NCBI RefSeq assembly: GCF_901000735.1
Contig: NC_081545.1
Location: forward strand, 32,419,634-32,483,633
Reading direction: 5' to 3'
Source: Corylus avellana
Lineage: Eukaryota; Streptophyta; Magnoliopsida; Fagales; Betulaceae
DNA length: 64,000 nucleotides
Under the pieces are notes generated by a model that did no database searches, was not told the DNA's origin, and was given only the letters and a program-made list of their open reading frames with translations. Of the stretch, positions 48,092-64,000 are shown in pieces. Numbering within the stretch: the stretch's first letter is position 1; every line of letters begins with the position of its first letter. Position numbers and translations under genes: made by a program.

Positions 48092-51000
48092 TTACACAGA
48101 ATGGTAATCCTCTTGATCACCCTCTTCCCCATTATTCAAGGAGGCTGAAGAGTTTGCAGCAGAGTTTTCAGCAGTTACTGCACCTGTACCCTCATCATCC
48201 TGGTTTCTAAAGTGGGATGACAACGACCATGGATTGGAGGTGGAGCTTGCTTTCTGAAGGCCTTTTATGGCTTTCATTGCAGCGAGAGTGCCACGGTATA
48301 GATCCACAGATTCCTCTCCAAGAGATGATGATGTCTCGGGTGAGATATTTGTTGCATTACACGGTGGTGGTTTTGACTGGTCTTGTGCACAAGGATTAGA
48401 TTCAATGACTTCCGCTTCTAATGGGAAAAGGAGCTCAAGTTTTTCCTCACATCCACGGACTAATCTTGTGACATGTTCTGTTGTAAAGAAAGGTTGACGA
48501 AGGGCAAGTTGTGTAAAAGATAGACGCAACAGTCCGCCAGTTCGTTTGTCATACTTCTTCAAGATCTTAACCAACCCTAACAAGCAGAATGGAAATGGTT
48601 TAAGAAAGTGACAACTTACACCACCCTTATTGGGCACTAGGGAAAAAAAAAGTTGATGAATTCACAAAGCTAGTATTCCTTAGTAGCATTATGTCCCATT
48701 GAATAGTGAGCAAGCCCTTACCAACCCCAGTTAAATTTAGAAGAGAAATAAATCTAGCAGATGCAATACCTGCAAAATTTAAGGAGCTATAGTTTTTCAG
48801 AAGAACCATTTCCCCATGGATGGTGACGAAGTCCTTCCGAATCTCCATAGTTTCTTCACTAAATTCACTCTCTGATGTAAAAACTCTGCCTTTGCTGCTC
48901 TTCTCCATGACTCGGTCTATTCTTTCCTTTAGCTCCTGTTAAAAATTGCAAAAAAAAAAAAGAAAAAAAAAAAGAAGAGCCAATAAAGAGTAATGCATGC
49001 TATATACTTGGGAGGTACCTTGTCATTCTAGACTAAGAGAAGTTGATACTTCATGCGTTAAAAACTAAACTAAGAGAAAGAAGCATCACCCAGCTTAACA
49101 AATATTCTACCCAAAAGGAAGAAAGAAAAAAATAAAAAACTTCACAACACATTACAAAAGGCTGCATTTAATCCTCGTGTCATATTTAATATCTTCTAAG
49201 AAACTTCATTGCAGACATAGATCTACTGTACTGTCTGTGCTGACAACACATGAGACTAACAATTTATTACTAGAAGAGAAAATCAACTGATTGAACGAAG
49301 GACTTGCAAAACTGGAGCAAAAGTAAAATAGCAGTAGTAGTACCATTGCCATAAGCCATCATAGCCCATTATACAACTTGAACATGATAAACAATAGCGC
49401 CATGTGTGAGTCACACTCTATGTGACATAATTTTCTATCAAATTATTGGTGGGGAATATGTAGTCATGTGTGTGGTTCTAAGTTGGGGCATATAAAAAAC
49501 GTGCACGAAAGGAACCACAATGAGGAGTCTGACTAAACTCAAGAACATAATATATGCACTCATGTTTGAAAATCATCTTGAGTCCAAATTTTCCAAGTTA
49601 AGACTAGTGTAACTACAGTAGGTTTTATGGTTCCCAAGGAAGATGGTTGTGGAACCATAGGAATCATTTTTTTTTTCATTTATTTCATCAGATTCAGAAG
49701 AAATGAGAAATCTTGAGACATCAACAAGACTACCTAAACTCCTGATAATCAAAATCTTCTTCATAGCTTCTAGTTGGACATTTATTCTCAAGATTCTGGA
49801 AGGCATATATATTGAGCTCCATTATCATCAATAACTGCAATAGGACTTCTTCATAGGGTCCTACATACAATCCAAAAAATCATATACGATACCCATCCCC
49901 TGTAAATTAAATAAAATCAAATTTGCAGGATGATCTACTGGAGTAGCTCAATTTGGTAAAAAAGTTTTTATCCGATCATGAAGACTGAATGCATGGAAAA
50001 CTTTCGAACTAAAGACCACTGCCACAATATAAATATGTTAGCTAGACACTTAAATTGGCTTTCACAAAATATATTTTGATGGCGTGATTAAGTCACTCAA
50101 TATGTATAGTGGGACTGCCAAATCAACAACTACTTGGCACTTAGAAGCAACGGAAGAAAGGAATTCAACGAGACTGGCTCCATATATGGCTCTTTAAGAT
50201 GGCTAATATTTGCAATATAAATTAGAAGACAGAAAACAAAAAGGATAATTATAATAATAAAGACTGGTTGTTCTGAAGCTATCACACAGCCAATCACTTA
50301 AACGATAAGACCTCCATAATGCTTTTGAGGCCTACTCAAACAGTGAGCCTGTCAGTACTGATTTAGCAAAACTGAGGTCAACAGAGCCTTATATACCAAC
50401 TATTTGTATTTAGCTGCTGAAATCCTCTTTCACCTATCACAGAAAGTATATTTTCTGTTATTTAAAGGCACCATATATCTCCCACTAACTCAACCCATAT
50501 TCTTATCTATTGATCATCTTGCCGTTATTGCACTCTCAACTAAAATTACATTGATATGCATTACTATATAATTCACTCATTTTCTTTATACATGGCAAAA
50601 CCAACTGAAAGAACCATCTCTCATCTTTTCTTCCACTTAGGGTTCTTCCAACCACAGGCATCAATCTCAAATGTATATTCCAACACACCATTCTGCAGGC
50701 ATATTATATCCGGAGTGCTCAACAATCTACAATATCAAACACGGCATACTTTACAACCCGCCTTATTTAAATTTCGCTTTGATTAGGTAATTTTCAATAA
50801 ATCACACAACAGTCAGCTCTCTACTTCATCTACGTTACTCTAATCAATACATAGTAACTTCTCCAATCTCCCCCACTCCTACAACTAACGAAGATGACAA
50901 AGGTCACTTTCAAATGCCTTTCACTTCTATTTAGATTCCATACAATCAATATATTTCTGACCAGCTTATCATAATAAAACCTTTAGATTCTCTTTAAGAT

Positions 51001-51465
51001 TTTGCAAATTCGAATTAGCCAAAACGGTATCAAGCAGTACATAATTTACGTTTCTCGCTTTCCAATGTAAAGGGTTTCAAGCAAACTTCAACAATCCAAC
51101 ATTCTAATCGGTTAAAAACAAAAAACTTGCAAATCCCAGTAAAAAAAAAAAAAGCAGAAGAAAGAGACAAAATGAGAAACCTGAAAGCGTATGACGAACT
51201 CTTCCTCTTTATTAACGTAGAAATCATTGAACTTGTCGAGCTCTTCTTTGAGAATCTGAATGAACCATTCTTGGAGGTCCAGCAAGGTGGGCTGTTTGTC
51301 AAGGCCACCAGTATCGATGTTAGGAGGAAGATTGATATCTGGGGTGGTGGGGTTGGGAAAGTGGCGCTTGAGGAGCTTCTTGAGGGGCTTGTAGCAGAGG
51401 AATTTGTCCCTCCATTCCGGAAGGGTCTCCTCTAGGTGGGTTGTGAACTCCTTCCCGAACTTCAT
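48092..51465 (-). CDS. SPX4: SPX domain protein, SPX4-like phosphate-signalling repressor
   Basis: Three exons: 51181-51465, 48770-48935, 48092-48576; GT-AG and in phase, 311 residues (Arabidopsis SPX4 is about 318). The SPX domain starts [20 protein letters not shown] and runs through [48 protein letters not shown] and [20 protein letters not shown], then [23 protein letters not shown] contains the basic surface that binds inositol pyrophosphates. The tail has [32 protein letters not shown] and an acidic end. Family role: at adequate phosphate, SPX4 holds PHR transcription factors away from DNA and is degraded on starvation. The start at 51465 is chosen over an in-frame ATG 39 bases upstream because MKFGKEF is the family N terminus. 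I found no PHR1 site (GNATATNC) in the bases upstream that I scanned. Confidence 0.95.
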
Positions 51466-52495
51466 GATTATCGCCTTACTGATCAGGTTGTACTGTAATA
51501 TCAATGGTGTTCGCTCGCTGTGGTTGATTTCTGGCTAAGCAGAAATACTGCGCGTCATGTGCCCAACAGGTGCTTGTGTTTGTGTATATATGCGAAAAAC
51601 AGAAAGAGATGAATCATAAAGCGAAAAGGGTGAGAAGGAATTTTGGAATATATGGAAGTGGATGAGAACGAAAAGACCGAGCACCGATAGCATAGTATTT
51701 GCAAATTTTGCTTTCATCTGCTTGTGCCTTTAGAAGGTCATACTCACATCATCGCTGATGCTCTCATTGGATGATAGGAATCTTTTTTTCTTTAATTATA
51801 ATTTATTTTTATTATTTTTTTGTGAATAAAAACAATAATCCAGCCTGCAGCTAACGAATAACGATCTAATCAATCTTTTAGAGGTGATGATCTCTCCCAC
51901 AAAACAGAAAATGCCGGCAACAGGTGACCCAAAAGAGGCAAAGTTTTAAGGACAGAAGAAAGAGTACGTACGATCCTATGATCATAGGTTTTCTTTGATT
52001 AACGTAATTTATAGGGGTTCTAAATCCTTCCACTGTATCTGACATGTTGTAAAAGAAGGCCACGAACATGGCATTTAAATAAAAAAAATAATGTAGCAGC
52101 ATATTTCTTTTCAGAAATTTGTCACGAGGTGCTCTTTTTAAGATTCCATTATAATTTATAATCTTCCGTCATTCTCTTTTCTTTGCTGGGATACTAAAGT
52201 AGGAATAATTTTTTCTTTCAAATCAAAAAAAAAAAATCTTAAAATCTAATCTATTAAACATCCTGATTCCCCCACGTGGGCATTAATAATATCATCATGC
52301 TATGTGAACTGAGACCATCTCCCTCTTCCTTCTCTTGGAACATGAGACATCCAGCATCCTTTTCTGTGAACATGTTAGTTTTCAGAAACTTTGCTCTGTG
52401 GAGTAAATAATACAATATGCTAGTAAAGGCTTTGAATTGCCATTGAGTGCCCGTTTGATCGTTCCCTGCAACTCAAATTAACAATTACACAAACT
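51466..52495. other. SPX4-like 5' region and spacer to CGS1
   Basis: Likely SPX4-like 5' UTR and promoter, 51466 to about 51900. No gene supported to the direct repeats at 52496. Confidence 0.4.
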
Positions 52496-52762
52496 AATTG
52501 GACTGTCAAGAGGTTTATTTTATTGCTAAACCATTTCTTCTTAGTCCAATCAGACTTGTGGACTTGTCCTTTCTACTTTAAACAGATCGGCATCATCACA
52601 ATAGGGGGGAGGGAGGCTGGGAGGGGGGGGTGGGGAAACACAACATTAGATGACATTTAAGTTATTGATTGGAATTGGACTGTCAAGAGGTTTATTTTAT
52701 TGCTAAACCATTTCTTCTTAGTCCAATCAGACTTGTGGACGTGTCCTTTCTACTTTAAACAG
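52496..52762. repeat. 90-bp direct repeat flanking a G-rich tract
   Basis: Two copies (52496-52585 and 52673-52762) differ at one position (GACTTGTCC versus GACGTGTCC). The 87-base spacer contains a purine/G tract at 52603-52636 with several GGG runs (GGGGGGAGGGAGG, GGGAGGGGGGGGTGGGG). It lies 113 bases downstream of the CGS1 stop on the CGS1 3' side. Confidence 0.85.
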
Positions 52763-52874
52763 TAGGAAATTAAAATAAAAAAAAACAACTCTTAATAGTT
52801 ATTAAAAAGGAAGGGACATGGTAGGTTTTATGCGCCCTATAAGATCCTGGACCGTTGGCCTGCAAATGATGCGC

Positions 52875-57115
<4,241 letters not shown>

Positions 57116-58150
57116 TCTGGTAAGACAATCTTCTACCTCGGACTCTACCTTTCGACGTCGCCTTCTCTGTGTCAAAGAAATGGTGAAAGACTCGTTGCTT
57201 TGGCTTGGTTTTGTTAGGCGGAGGCCTCTCCTAGACTTATTGACGACGCGGGTTTAATACGCGGCTTTTGTTTGTCGTTTTCGATTTTTCGATGATTTAT
57301 TTTTAACCAGAGTTCGCTTTCGTAACCAACTACGGTTAGCCCGTGTTGGTGGACGGGATTGGCCGACGTGTATAACAGCGATAGCGGAGCTGTAGTTTAA
57401 GTATCTCGGTAAGATCTTCACACGTCAGATTGGACCTACAATTGCTTTGCGCTGATGATGACGTGGCGTAATCAGGAAGCGTTCAAAGCTTTAACGATCG
57501 GCTTTGTAATGGTGCTTAGCGGCGCGCCGTGCGCCGTGCTTGGTTTGGTTCAATTAATGCAGTCTTGAATCTTGACTCTTGATTGTGTTATGTACGACTA
57601 CTTTTTAATATTATCTTAAATCAGGAATCAAGGATTTTTTTTTTATTAGGTTGTGCTTTAATTAATGGTTAATATTGAATTTTTAAATTTTTTTTTTTAT
57701 TAAAAACTTTTAAAATAAGTCAATTTTAAGATTTATTCTTAACCATTAATTAAATTATATTAAAATAACAGCAAATAAACTAAATTTTTTTTTTTAAATC
57801 CTTTCTTTGTCTTTTTTAACTAACAATTGGTAAAGGCTCTTTATTATTAAAAAGAAAATGAAGATAATGATTTATTAAAGTGTTTAAACTATTTTAGGAA
57901 TCGTGGTTATGTTTAATGAATCTCATAATTGACACATCTCCTTCTCTAAAACTACCTGGCTAGGCAAATAAGAAAACCAGACTATGACCAAAATCCCCCG
58001 TACCCAACAATTGAAATCCCGGGCAAAAGTGGGAAAATTTTCCACCAATTTTTTTTGAAATTTTGATTATTTATTTTCATCCAACAATCACCGCCATTGG
58101 CCCACGTGTCTCACTTAATATAAAATAATAAAATATTATTATTTTTTAAA
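57116..58150. other. CGS1 promoter and upstream intergenic DNA
   Basis: GC-rich leader to about 57250, then AT-rich. A small foldback (GCTTTAATTAATGGTTAAT / TTAACCATTAATTAAAT) spans about 57652-57766 and looks MITE-like. No gene supported. Confidence 0.45.
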
Positions 58151-58189
58151 AGATAAATATAAAATTAAATAATAAAAATAATTATTAAA

Positions 58190-58350
58190 AAATATGAGGT
58201 GGCCGAACCACTCTATAGGAGGTGGCCAACCATCCCAGTCTAGCCTTGGGGGTGACATTTATGGGTTTGGCCCTAGGGGGTGGCCAAACCACTCCCTAGG
58301 GCCATGGAAATGGCTTCAGCCACCTCTCACCGGCCTTTGAGGGGTATACT
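58190..58350. repeat. GC-rich fragment related to the GGTGGCC foldback MITE
   Basis: Contains AGGTGGCCGAACCACT, AGGAGGTGGCCAACCAT, TAGGGGGTGGCCAAACCAC and CACCTCTCACCGGCC within an AT-rich surround that includes AAATAATAAAATATTA. This is the vocabulary of the element at 40968-41310, but full inverted ends are not recognisable. Confidence 0.45.
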
Positions 58351-59389
58351 GTCATTATTTTGATAATTTATGAAGTAAATTATCTTAATTAATAGTTTGT
58401 GATAAATTATCATTGGAATTACAGTTTAAGGGGTTAAAAGAACTTTAAAAACGAAGAAAACCGTCTTCAGTCAAAATAAGCCAACAAAAAAGTAAACGAA
58501 AGGAGGATAAACGTGGGGAAAAAGCGTCTTCAATTAGTTTGTGTAGGACAACGAGGTCCACCTGATTCTTATGGCCTTCCCATTTTTCTCGCTCCAAGGA
58601 AAAAGATGAAGTCTAAAATGGAAGTTTAATTAATATTTTTTTTTTTTTTTGTCTTTTTATCTATCTTTTTTTATTTTAAATACATATATCATGTTCTCTA
58701 TTTTAAATTTTTATTATTATTATTTTATTTAAATATTCTTTTTTAAGTGTCTTATTAAGATTCAATTTTATTTTTTATTTTTAAATGTTTGGTGAGCTTG
58801 TAGCAACGGATTAATTTTTGGGTTAAAGTAGCGAATGCTCTAAGTGTTGCTTAATTGCCTATCAATACAGGCACAAGCAAATGAAATCGGATCGGTAAAG
58901 GGAAAAAAAACACTACCATCGCCGTTTGTTAATGTATTTTGAATTGTTTATTTTAAACAATGTTCATAAATGTAATTTTTTTTTTTGTGTGTATTTGAAT
59001 TGTTTATAAATATTTTTATTTTTAGTTTTATTTCTCAGTGCCCACTGGCCATGTGTAAAACACCCAATTGGTGCTCATCTAATAGATCAACATAGAATAA
59101 CAACGTGGCCCATTTTGCAACTTGAATATATGTTTGGTTGGTACTTGTCTGTTTGTCGCATATTTCTGAATGGAAATGGTAGTACGTTTTCATTCTTCTG
59201 ATCATAAATTTTCTAGGACCTTAAAAAGTTAAAAAGAGAAAAATGCAGTACAACGTGATATTCAGGGGAACATGGATGGACTGTCAGGACTGACATGATA
59301 TGAATATTTACGGATAGGATATAATTATAAAATATAATACTATTCTTTTTTTATTACTCTTGATGAACAATAATGTTAAGGATATTTGA
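58351..59389. other. AT-rich intergenic DNA
   Basis: No gene or clear repeat structure seen; homopolymer T and A runs. Confidence 0.4.
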
Positions 59390-59900
59390 CCTATAACTAT
59401 TGGGCCACGGCATTAGCTCGGAGAGAAAAAGGCATTGGGAATTTTAATACCGGATGGGTTCGCTCGAATAAGGCTCAATGTTCAAACTCATAAGAATATA
59501 GCAAATGCGCAGATAGGAAGTATCCCAGGAACATGTGCCACCTGGGAACAACTACGGGTGTCAAAGCATTTGGGACAACAATGTCCCGAGGAATGGTGCA
59601 TGTGTTATCTCCAATGAAGATATTCACAAGGAAATACCATAGTAAGCGGAGATACAGATATCTTCTCTAAATAAGGATAAGACCGTATTAAAGACTCTAA
59701 CCACATGAAGATCACTCTCCATGTCAAATCCCTAATTCTCAACCAATATATTATGTTAGGCCATTACACTAAGTACAAACCCTTTAATGAATAATTGGTA
59801 TTATCAAATGAGCTAATAACTTAGGCATACGAGGAGAATTTGCCGGAGCACCTCCACCGAGTTCTCTTGAGAAACTGTATTAATAAATAATATTCTCAAA
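59390..59900 (+). mobile_element. possible Gypsy-type LTR fragment
   Basis: The 3' part has CCCTAATTCTCAACCAATAT, a GGCATACGAGGAGAATTTGCC motif and GGAGCACCTCCACCGAG, resembling the LTR R/U5 region (CTTAGGCATCGGAGGG..., CCGGAGCACC) seen in many eudicot Gypsy elements. No partner LTR, primer site or coding domain was found. Confidence 0.3.
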
Positions 59901-61319
59901 TTCGTTTAATTGATAAAAATCAATCAAAATAAATAAAATATTTATAGCACATATGGTTTCTTCAAAATAAAGTCTTTATACTAAATAAATAAATAAAAAT
60001 GATTAAATATTTGATTCCTTTTCAAGCTCTTCTCTGATTTTTTTTTTTTTCCCCCACAAGTTATTGAGGTCAATAAGAAGGAATCTCTTATCTCTGTCCC
60101 CTTTTTCTCTCTCTAGCACAATCATTCTTTGAAAATGCAAAAGGCAAAAACATAATAAAAGGTCAGATTTATACTTGTGGCTCTTGTAATTCTCTACTGC
60201 ATGATGAGGGCCTTTTAAAATTGGCAATTGCAAGTTGTCCAATTAAGACAGAGACATCAACGGACCATGCTGTAAGGCACTATAATAATGTCTACTCATA
60301 AACAAATTGCAGGCCTTTGAAAGGTATTTTTGGGTTTTATTTAAAAATATATATATATTTTGACATAAATGTAAAAATTATTTGTATTGATTTATGTGTT
60401 TTTGGTGTTTGAAGGATGCGTCGAAGGATGAAACTGGAGTTCAAAAAGTAGTATGAATAGTGATCTATGGCCCTTCAAGTGTTGAGCAAGCGAAGTGGCC
60501 CATAGCCCATAGGCTATAAATGCCATGAGCAGCAATTGAAATGGACCAAGGTGGGCCCTTTAACCATGAAGCCATGGACACAGAAGGATGCAAAAAGAGT
60601 CAGTGAGTTAACTAGCTTTGGGCCTTTTGGGCTTGTAGGTTTTTCATTTGGGATCTTCCGATTCACAGTATGGTCTCTATTTTTTTTTTTTGTTAGGATT
60701 TTGATTTCATCGTTGGTAAGATTAAAAAGATAGAGTTAGACAAAAATTAAATAAAAATATTAAAAATTTAAATTTAAAAGATAAATAACCAATTCAACAA
60801 AATGAATAAATATACAAAGTTGAGAGCAGATTTTGGGTCTTAAAGTTCCTGCTTCTACTAAATATAAAAATGTATTTTAGTAAATAATGAAAGCACTAAC
60901 AACAAAACAAACACTTGTTGCTTAATTATTATAATTAAGATAATAAATTTATAACCCGGAAAGAGCCAAGATGGATCATTTGGAAACACCCAAGTCGACT
61001 GCTTCCTGGGCTGCTGCCCTATTTGGGTCACAAACCTGGCCAAACTTGGACCACACCTGGCCGACAGAGCCATATCGAGTCCCGACAAACCATCGCCAAC
61101 CTTGAGAAATGCTATCTAATCGTTACATCAAACTTTTCTTCGAGCGGGGAGAGACCAATCATGCAATACCGGACGGGAAGTACTTTTCTCCATTAACTGC
61201 TCCTTTGTCAACAAACTCATACCGACCATTTATTTTTTTAGACGGTTGGACGCATTTGCTTCATTCAACTTTATTAAATTATCGTCTATTTTAGAAGCTT
61301 AAATTTTTATAAAGAGGTA
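59901..61319. other. intergenic DNA without recognised features
   Basis: AT-rich, with short ORFs that match no family I know. Nothing further supported. Confidence 0.4.
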
Positions 61320-61693
61320 AATCTAATAATTTAATTAATACTTTAATACTCCCCTTTATAGACTCCCTTTTAATAAGTGATACTTAATACGTGAAATATT
61401 TAATTTAAATAGAGTGAATTGACGGAGTCAAGGTTCGATCTTAGAACCTTTAGTTCTGATATCATGTTAAATAATTGGTATCAGAGCGTACCACAGGATG
61501 AATGGAGCTCACACTATTTACCTTGTGACAAAGACTAAAAAAAATACTAGCTATGAAGGAGGGTGTTGAGTAATAATCCTATGTTACATGTGGATAAGAC
61601 CATGGGCATATTTATAAAGAATTGACAACACTCTCTTATAGAACCAGTTTTATAAGATGAGTTAGACTCATAAATTTTTTTATGGTATCAGAG
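61320..61693 (+). mobile_element. TRIM-like remnants with two primer-binding sites
   Basis: TGGTATCAGAGC occurs at 61476-61487 and TGGTATCAGAG at 61683-61693. The second is preceded by an LTR-like stretch starting TGTTGAGTAATAATCC (61564) with TTTATAAAGAATTGACA and GACTCAT near its end. The first is preceded by a degraded stretch with ATATTTAATTTAAATAG. Non-coding retroelement debris; whether it is one nested or two separate elements is unclear. Confidence 0.45.
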
Positions 61694-62175
61694 TACGGAT
61701 ATAAAATTGTCCAAAAATCTTTTTTCCATGAAAATTAAGAATGACGGTTCGTATTTATGCGTTGGGTTTCAACCAGGTCGAAATAAGTGTATAAGATTAA
61801 ATAAGTTTGTGTGTGTTTCGGCTTTTAATTCAATGTAGTTGGAATTGAGGGTTTGTCGATATGTGTTGTGTTGCGTAAGCAATGGACGATAAGAAAGTAG
61901 GTGCTTCTTTTTTGTTTTTTTCCTGCAAATATTGATTACCTTCACTTTTTTTCTTTTTTTTTTTTTCAACTTTCTTCTCATACTGTAGCTTAAAAGGGAC
62001 AAGAAATCTCACTTAAAAGTTCCTTGCTTTTGCAACTTCACTTTATGATTTGGCCTTTTTGATAACTGTAACTGTAACCCACCAACATAATAATTGTACT
62101 TAATGCTAATAATGCCCTCTCAAGCCTGAAAAACTGGTTAGAATTAATGACTTCTTGATAACTCACTTTCTCATT

Positions 62176-62281
62176 ATTTTTTTTTACATGTTCACATACA
62201 AGAAGGGGAAGAAGAATTTGAACTAATAACATCTACTTTATGAGGTGTGATTCTTAACCGATTGAGCTACCTCTTAGAAAT
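62176..62281 (-). mobile_element. tRNA-derived SINE, copy 4
   Basis: On the minus strand: AAGAGGTAGCTCAATCGGTT (box A region), TAGTTCAAATTCTTC (box B), CTTGTATGTGAACATGT and a poly-A tail. Flanked by TCACTTTCTCATT (62163-62175) and TCACTTTTTCATT (62282-62294), a 13-bp duplication with one mismatch. Confidence 0.75.
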
Positions 62282-62679
62282 TCACTTTTTCATTTCACTA
62301 TTCTGAATTTGCATAAATTTTTTCCTAATATTGAAGAAACAGAACACGAGTGATTGATGCCCTAAGGAAGTGTTTGTGTTATTAACTCCATATCATACTG
62401 GTTTTGGCACCTCAAAGTCTAGCAAATGGGCTTCTGGTGGGGTGATATTCCGGGGATGTTTGATGCATAAGAAACAAGTTTTAGTAGTACAAGTCTATTA
62501 CCAAACGGAGCCTACTAGTTTTCTTCTTTTCACTGCATGGGAAAATAGAAATTTGTTCAAATCCGAACTCTAAAAATTGGTAGTTTTAAAAGAGAAATTT
62601 TACTTCAAATAAATTGTCCAACTGCAATCCATTAAGGGAATTTATGATGAAAAAAAAAAAAAAAAAAAACTATGTACTA

Positions 62680-62922
62680 TCAAAAAGGAAGAAGAAGAGG
62701 AAAAATAGTACCATTGCTTTTAATTCATTTCACTTTTATTTTAGCTTTTGCTTTTATGAATTTATCTATTTATTTATTTATTTTTATTCAATGTGAGGAC
62801 TATCAAAAAGAAAGAAGAAGAAGAAAAATAGTACCACTGCTTTTAATTCATTTCACTTTTATTTTAGCTTTTGCTTTTATGAATTTATTTATTTATTTAT
62901 TGTTTTTATTCAATGTGAGGAG
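62680..62922. repeat. tandem duplication of about 120 bp
   Basis: Two adjacent copies containing AAAAATAGTACCA(T/C)TGC, TTTTAATTCATTTCACTTTT, TTTTAGCTTTTGCTTTTATG, (TTTA)n and TTATTCAATGTGAGG. They are nearly identical, so the duplication is recent. Confidence 0.85.
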
Positions 62923-63784
62923 AAGGGAAATGGATGCTTTTATGGAGTTAACTTGTTAAGGAATACTGCTTGGAAATTTAATTTTCAAGTGCTTCCAAAA
63001 ATCTTTTGAAAGAGTGTCTTAAAATTCAGTTATATAACCGCCGGTTGGTTGAACAACCACTGGCTCCTTTACTAGGGAACTCTCTTTAGAGTTAGGTCAA
63101 ATTGACTCGACAATAAAAAAATATAAATTAAATGATAAAAATCAATTATTTTTTATTCATTTAAACTTTTAAAATAAATAATGATTTAATATGATATCAA
63201 AATAAATATATTTGTCTTCATAATTTTTTTTTTCAATTAAATATTTAATGTGATAGATGAGGAAAGCGTTCAAATATTAACTAAATCAACCATTTTATAT
63301 AAACTTAAGATTTTTTGAATAAGTGGCGATTTATCGATGGTAGTGAACCTATAACCAATTGCGAAAGATGATAACTCAAATTTGATGGCGGCTGAAAACG
63401 AAGAAAAGAAAATTGGAATACTTTCTTCACATGCATGTTTGGTTGAGCTCAAGGTAAGATTGCATTTAAGAAATAAGATAATTAAGTTAGATTGTTGAAA
63501 GTCTTTTGCTTCTGATGGAAAGGGGTTCACTCTGCCCTGCATTTATTTGTATGAGTGAATTTGTTCCCTCTTTTCCTTGTTCTTCGTTCTTCCATTAAAG
63601 CTCCTCCTTCTTTGAAAATTCAATGCAGTGGTTTCTAAAGCTGAATCGACATTTATCCATAAAAGTGACTGAGCACTTGTCCTCAAATAATATTGGAGTG
63701 TCATTGACATATGAATGAATGATAAAAGTTAAAACATAAAATATTTAAAATTGTTTTTACATTTACATTAAAATGTTTTTTTAC
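62923..63784. other. AT-rich intergenic DNA
   Basis: No gene supported. Bases 63120-63205 resemble the LTR/primer-site remnant at 7910-8000 (TGATTTAATATGATATCA in place of TGATTTAATATGGTATCA). Confidence 0.4.
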
Positions 63785-63850
63785 GTCTTATAAAGCGGAG
63801 GTTACTAGTTTGAATTCCTCTCCCTCTCTTGCGTGAACATGTCAAATATA
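63785..63850 (+). mobile_element. tRNA-derived SINE, 3' fragment, copy 5
   Basis: ACGTCTTATAAAGCGGAGG, box B TAGTTTGAATTCC, CTCTTGCGTGAACATGTC and an AT tail. Box A is missing, so it is 5'-truncated. Confidence 0.65.
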
Positions 63851-63854
63851 TATA

Positions 63855-63925
63855 TAAAACGTCTCATAAAACGAAAGTTACTAGTTCGAATTCTCCTCCC
63901 CCTCTTATATGGACATATATATATA
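63855..63925 (+). mobile_element. tRNA-derived SINE, 3' fragment, copy 6
   Basis: ACGTCTCATAAAACGAAAG, box B TAGTTCGAATTCTCC, CTCTTATATGGACAT and a (TA)n tail, directly following copy 5. Both begin at the same point of the element, suggesting a local tandem duplication rather than two insertions. Confidence 0.65.
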
Positions 63926-64000
63926 TAAGGTGTTATAACTTTTTTCTACCAATGAAGTGGGTTTCAATGTTGAATATTATAGAAATTTTCATTTATTACA

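Noticed and set aside
51466..52300. PHR1-binding site (GNATATNC) upstream of SPX4-like
   Set aside because: ATAT-containing words near 51590 and 51650 were checked and do not satisfy the full pattern.
59435..59617. 60-residue ORF in the right-hand gene-free region
   Set aside because: No family resemblance, and it overlaps a probable LTR fragment.

Overview
This is a nuclear genome segment from a dicotyledonous, probably woody plant. The genes are intron-rich with plant-only families, the intergenic DNA is AT-rich, and it is littered with short DNA transposons, tRNA-derived SINEs and small LTR-type elements. No organellar, bacterial or viral genes were seen. I reconstructed ten protein genes by joining exons at splice sites that keep the frame and match the known families. 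Nine look intact or run off the window; one NAC gene carries an in-frame stop. Species cannot be fixed from the sequence.

Layout, left to right: HYP1-type CSC1/OSCA channel (minus, 3' end off the left edge); GNL1-type ARF-GEF (plus); VTI1-type v-SNARE (plus); NAC gene with a premature stop (minus); PME31-type pectin methylesterase (minus), head-to-head with a PLDRP1-type repeat-rich disordered protein (plus); p24-delta cargo receptor (minus); PHO1;H9-type SPX-EXS protein (plus), tail-to-tail with an SPX4-type phosphate-signalling protein (minus); cystathionine gamma-synthase CGS1 (minus). The last 6.9 kb has no convincing gene and is repeat-derived.

Functionally there is an endomembrane group (GNL1, VTI1, p24-delta), a phosphate/inositol-pyrophosphate pair (PHO1;H9 and SPX4), a cell-wall/stress divergent pair (PME31/PLDRP1) and the committed enzyme of methionine synthesis, with its MTO1 self-regulation element intact. 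The order resembles an ancestral block whose genes, from my memory of Arabidopsis locus numbers, are split there among At3g290xx, At5g395xx, At3g011xx and At5g153xx.

Mobile DNA: a Cassandra element (5S-rRNA-containing LTRs, Met-tRNA primer site, polypurine tract); a hAT-like element with an exact 8-bp target duplication in a HYP1 intron, itself holding a nested MITE; two Mutator-like foldback MITEs with exact 9-10 bp duplications; a SINE family of six copies; a dispersed solo-LTR-like family; and several other foldback repeats.
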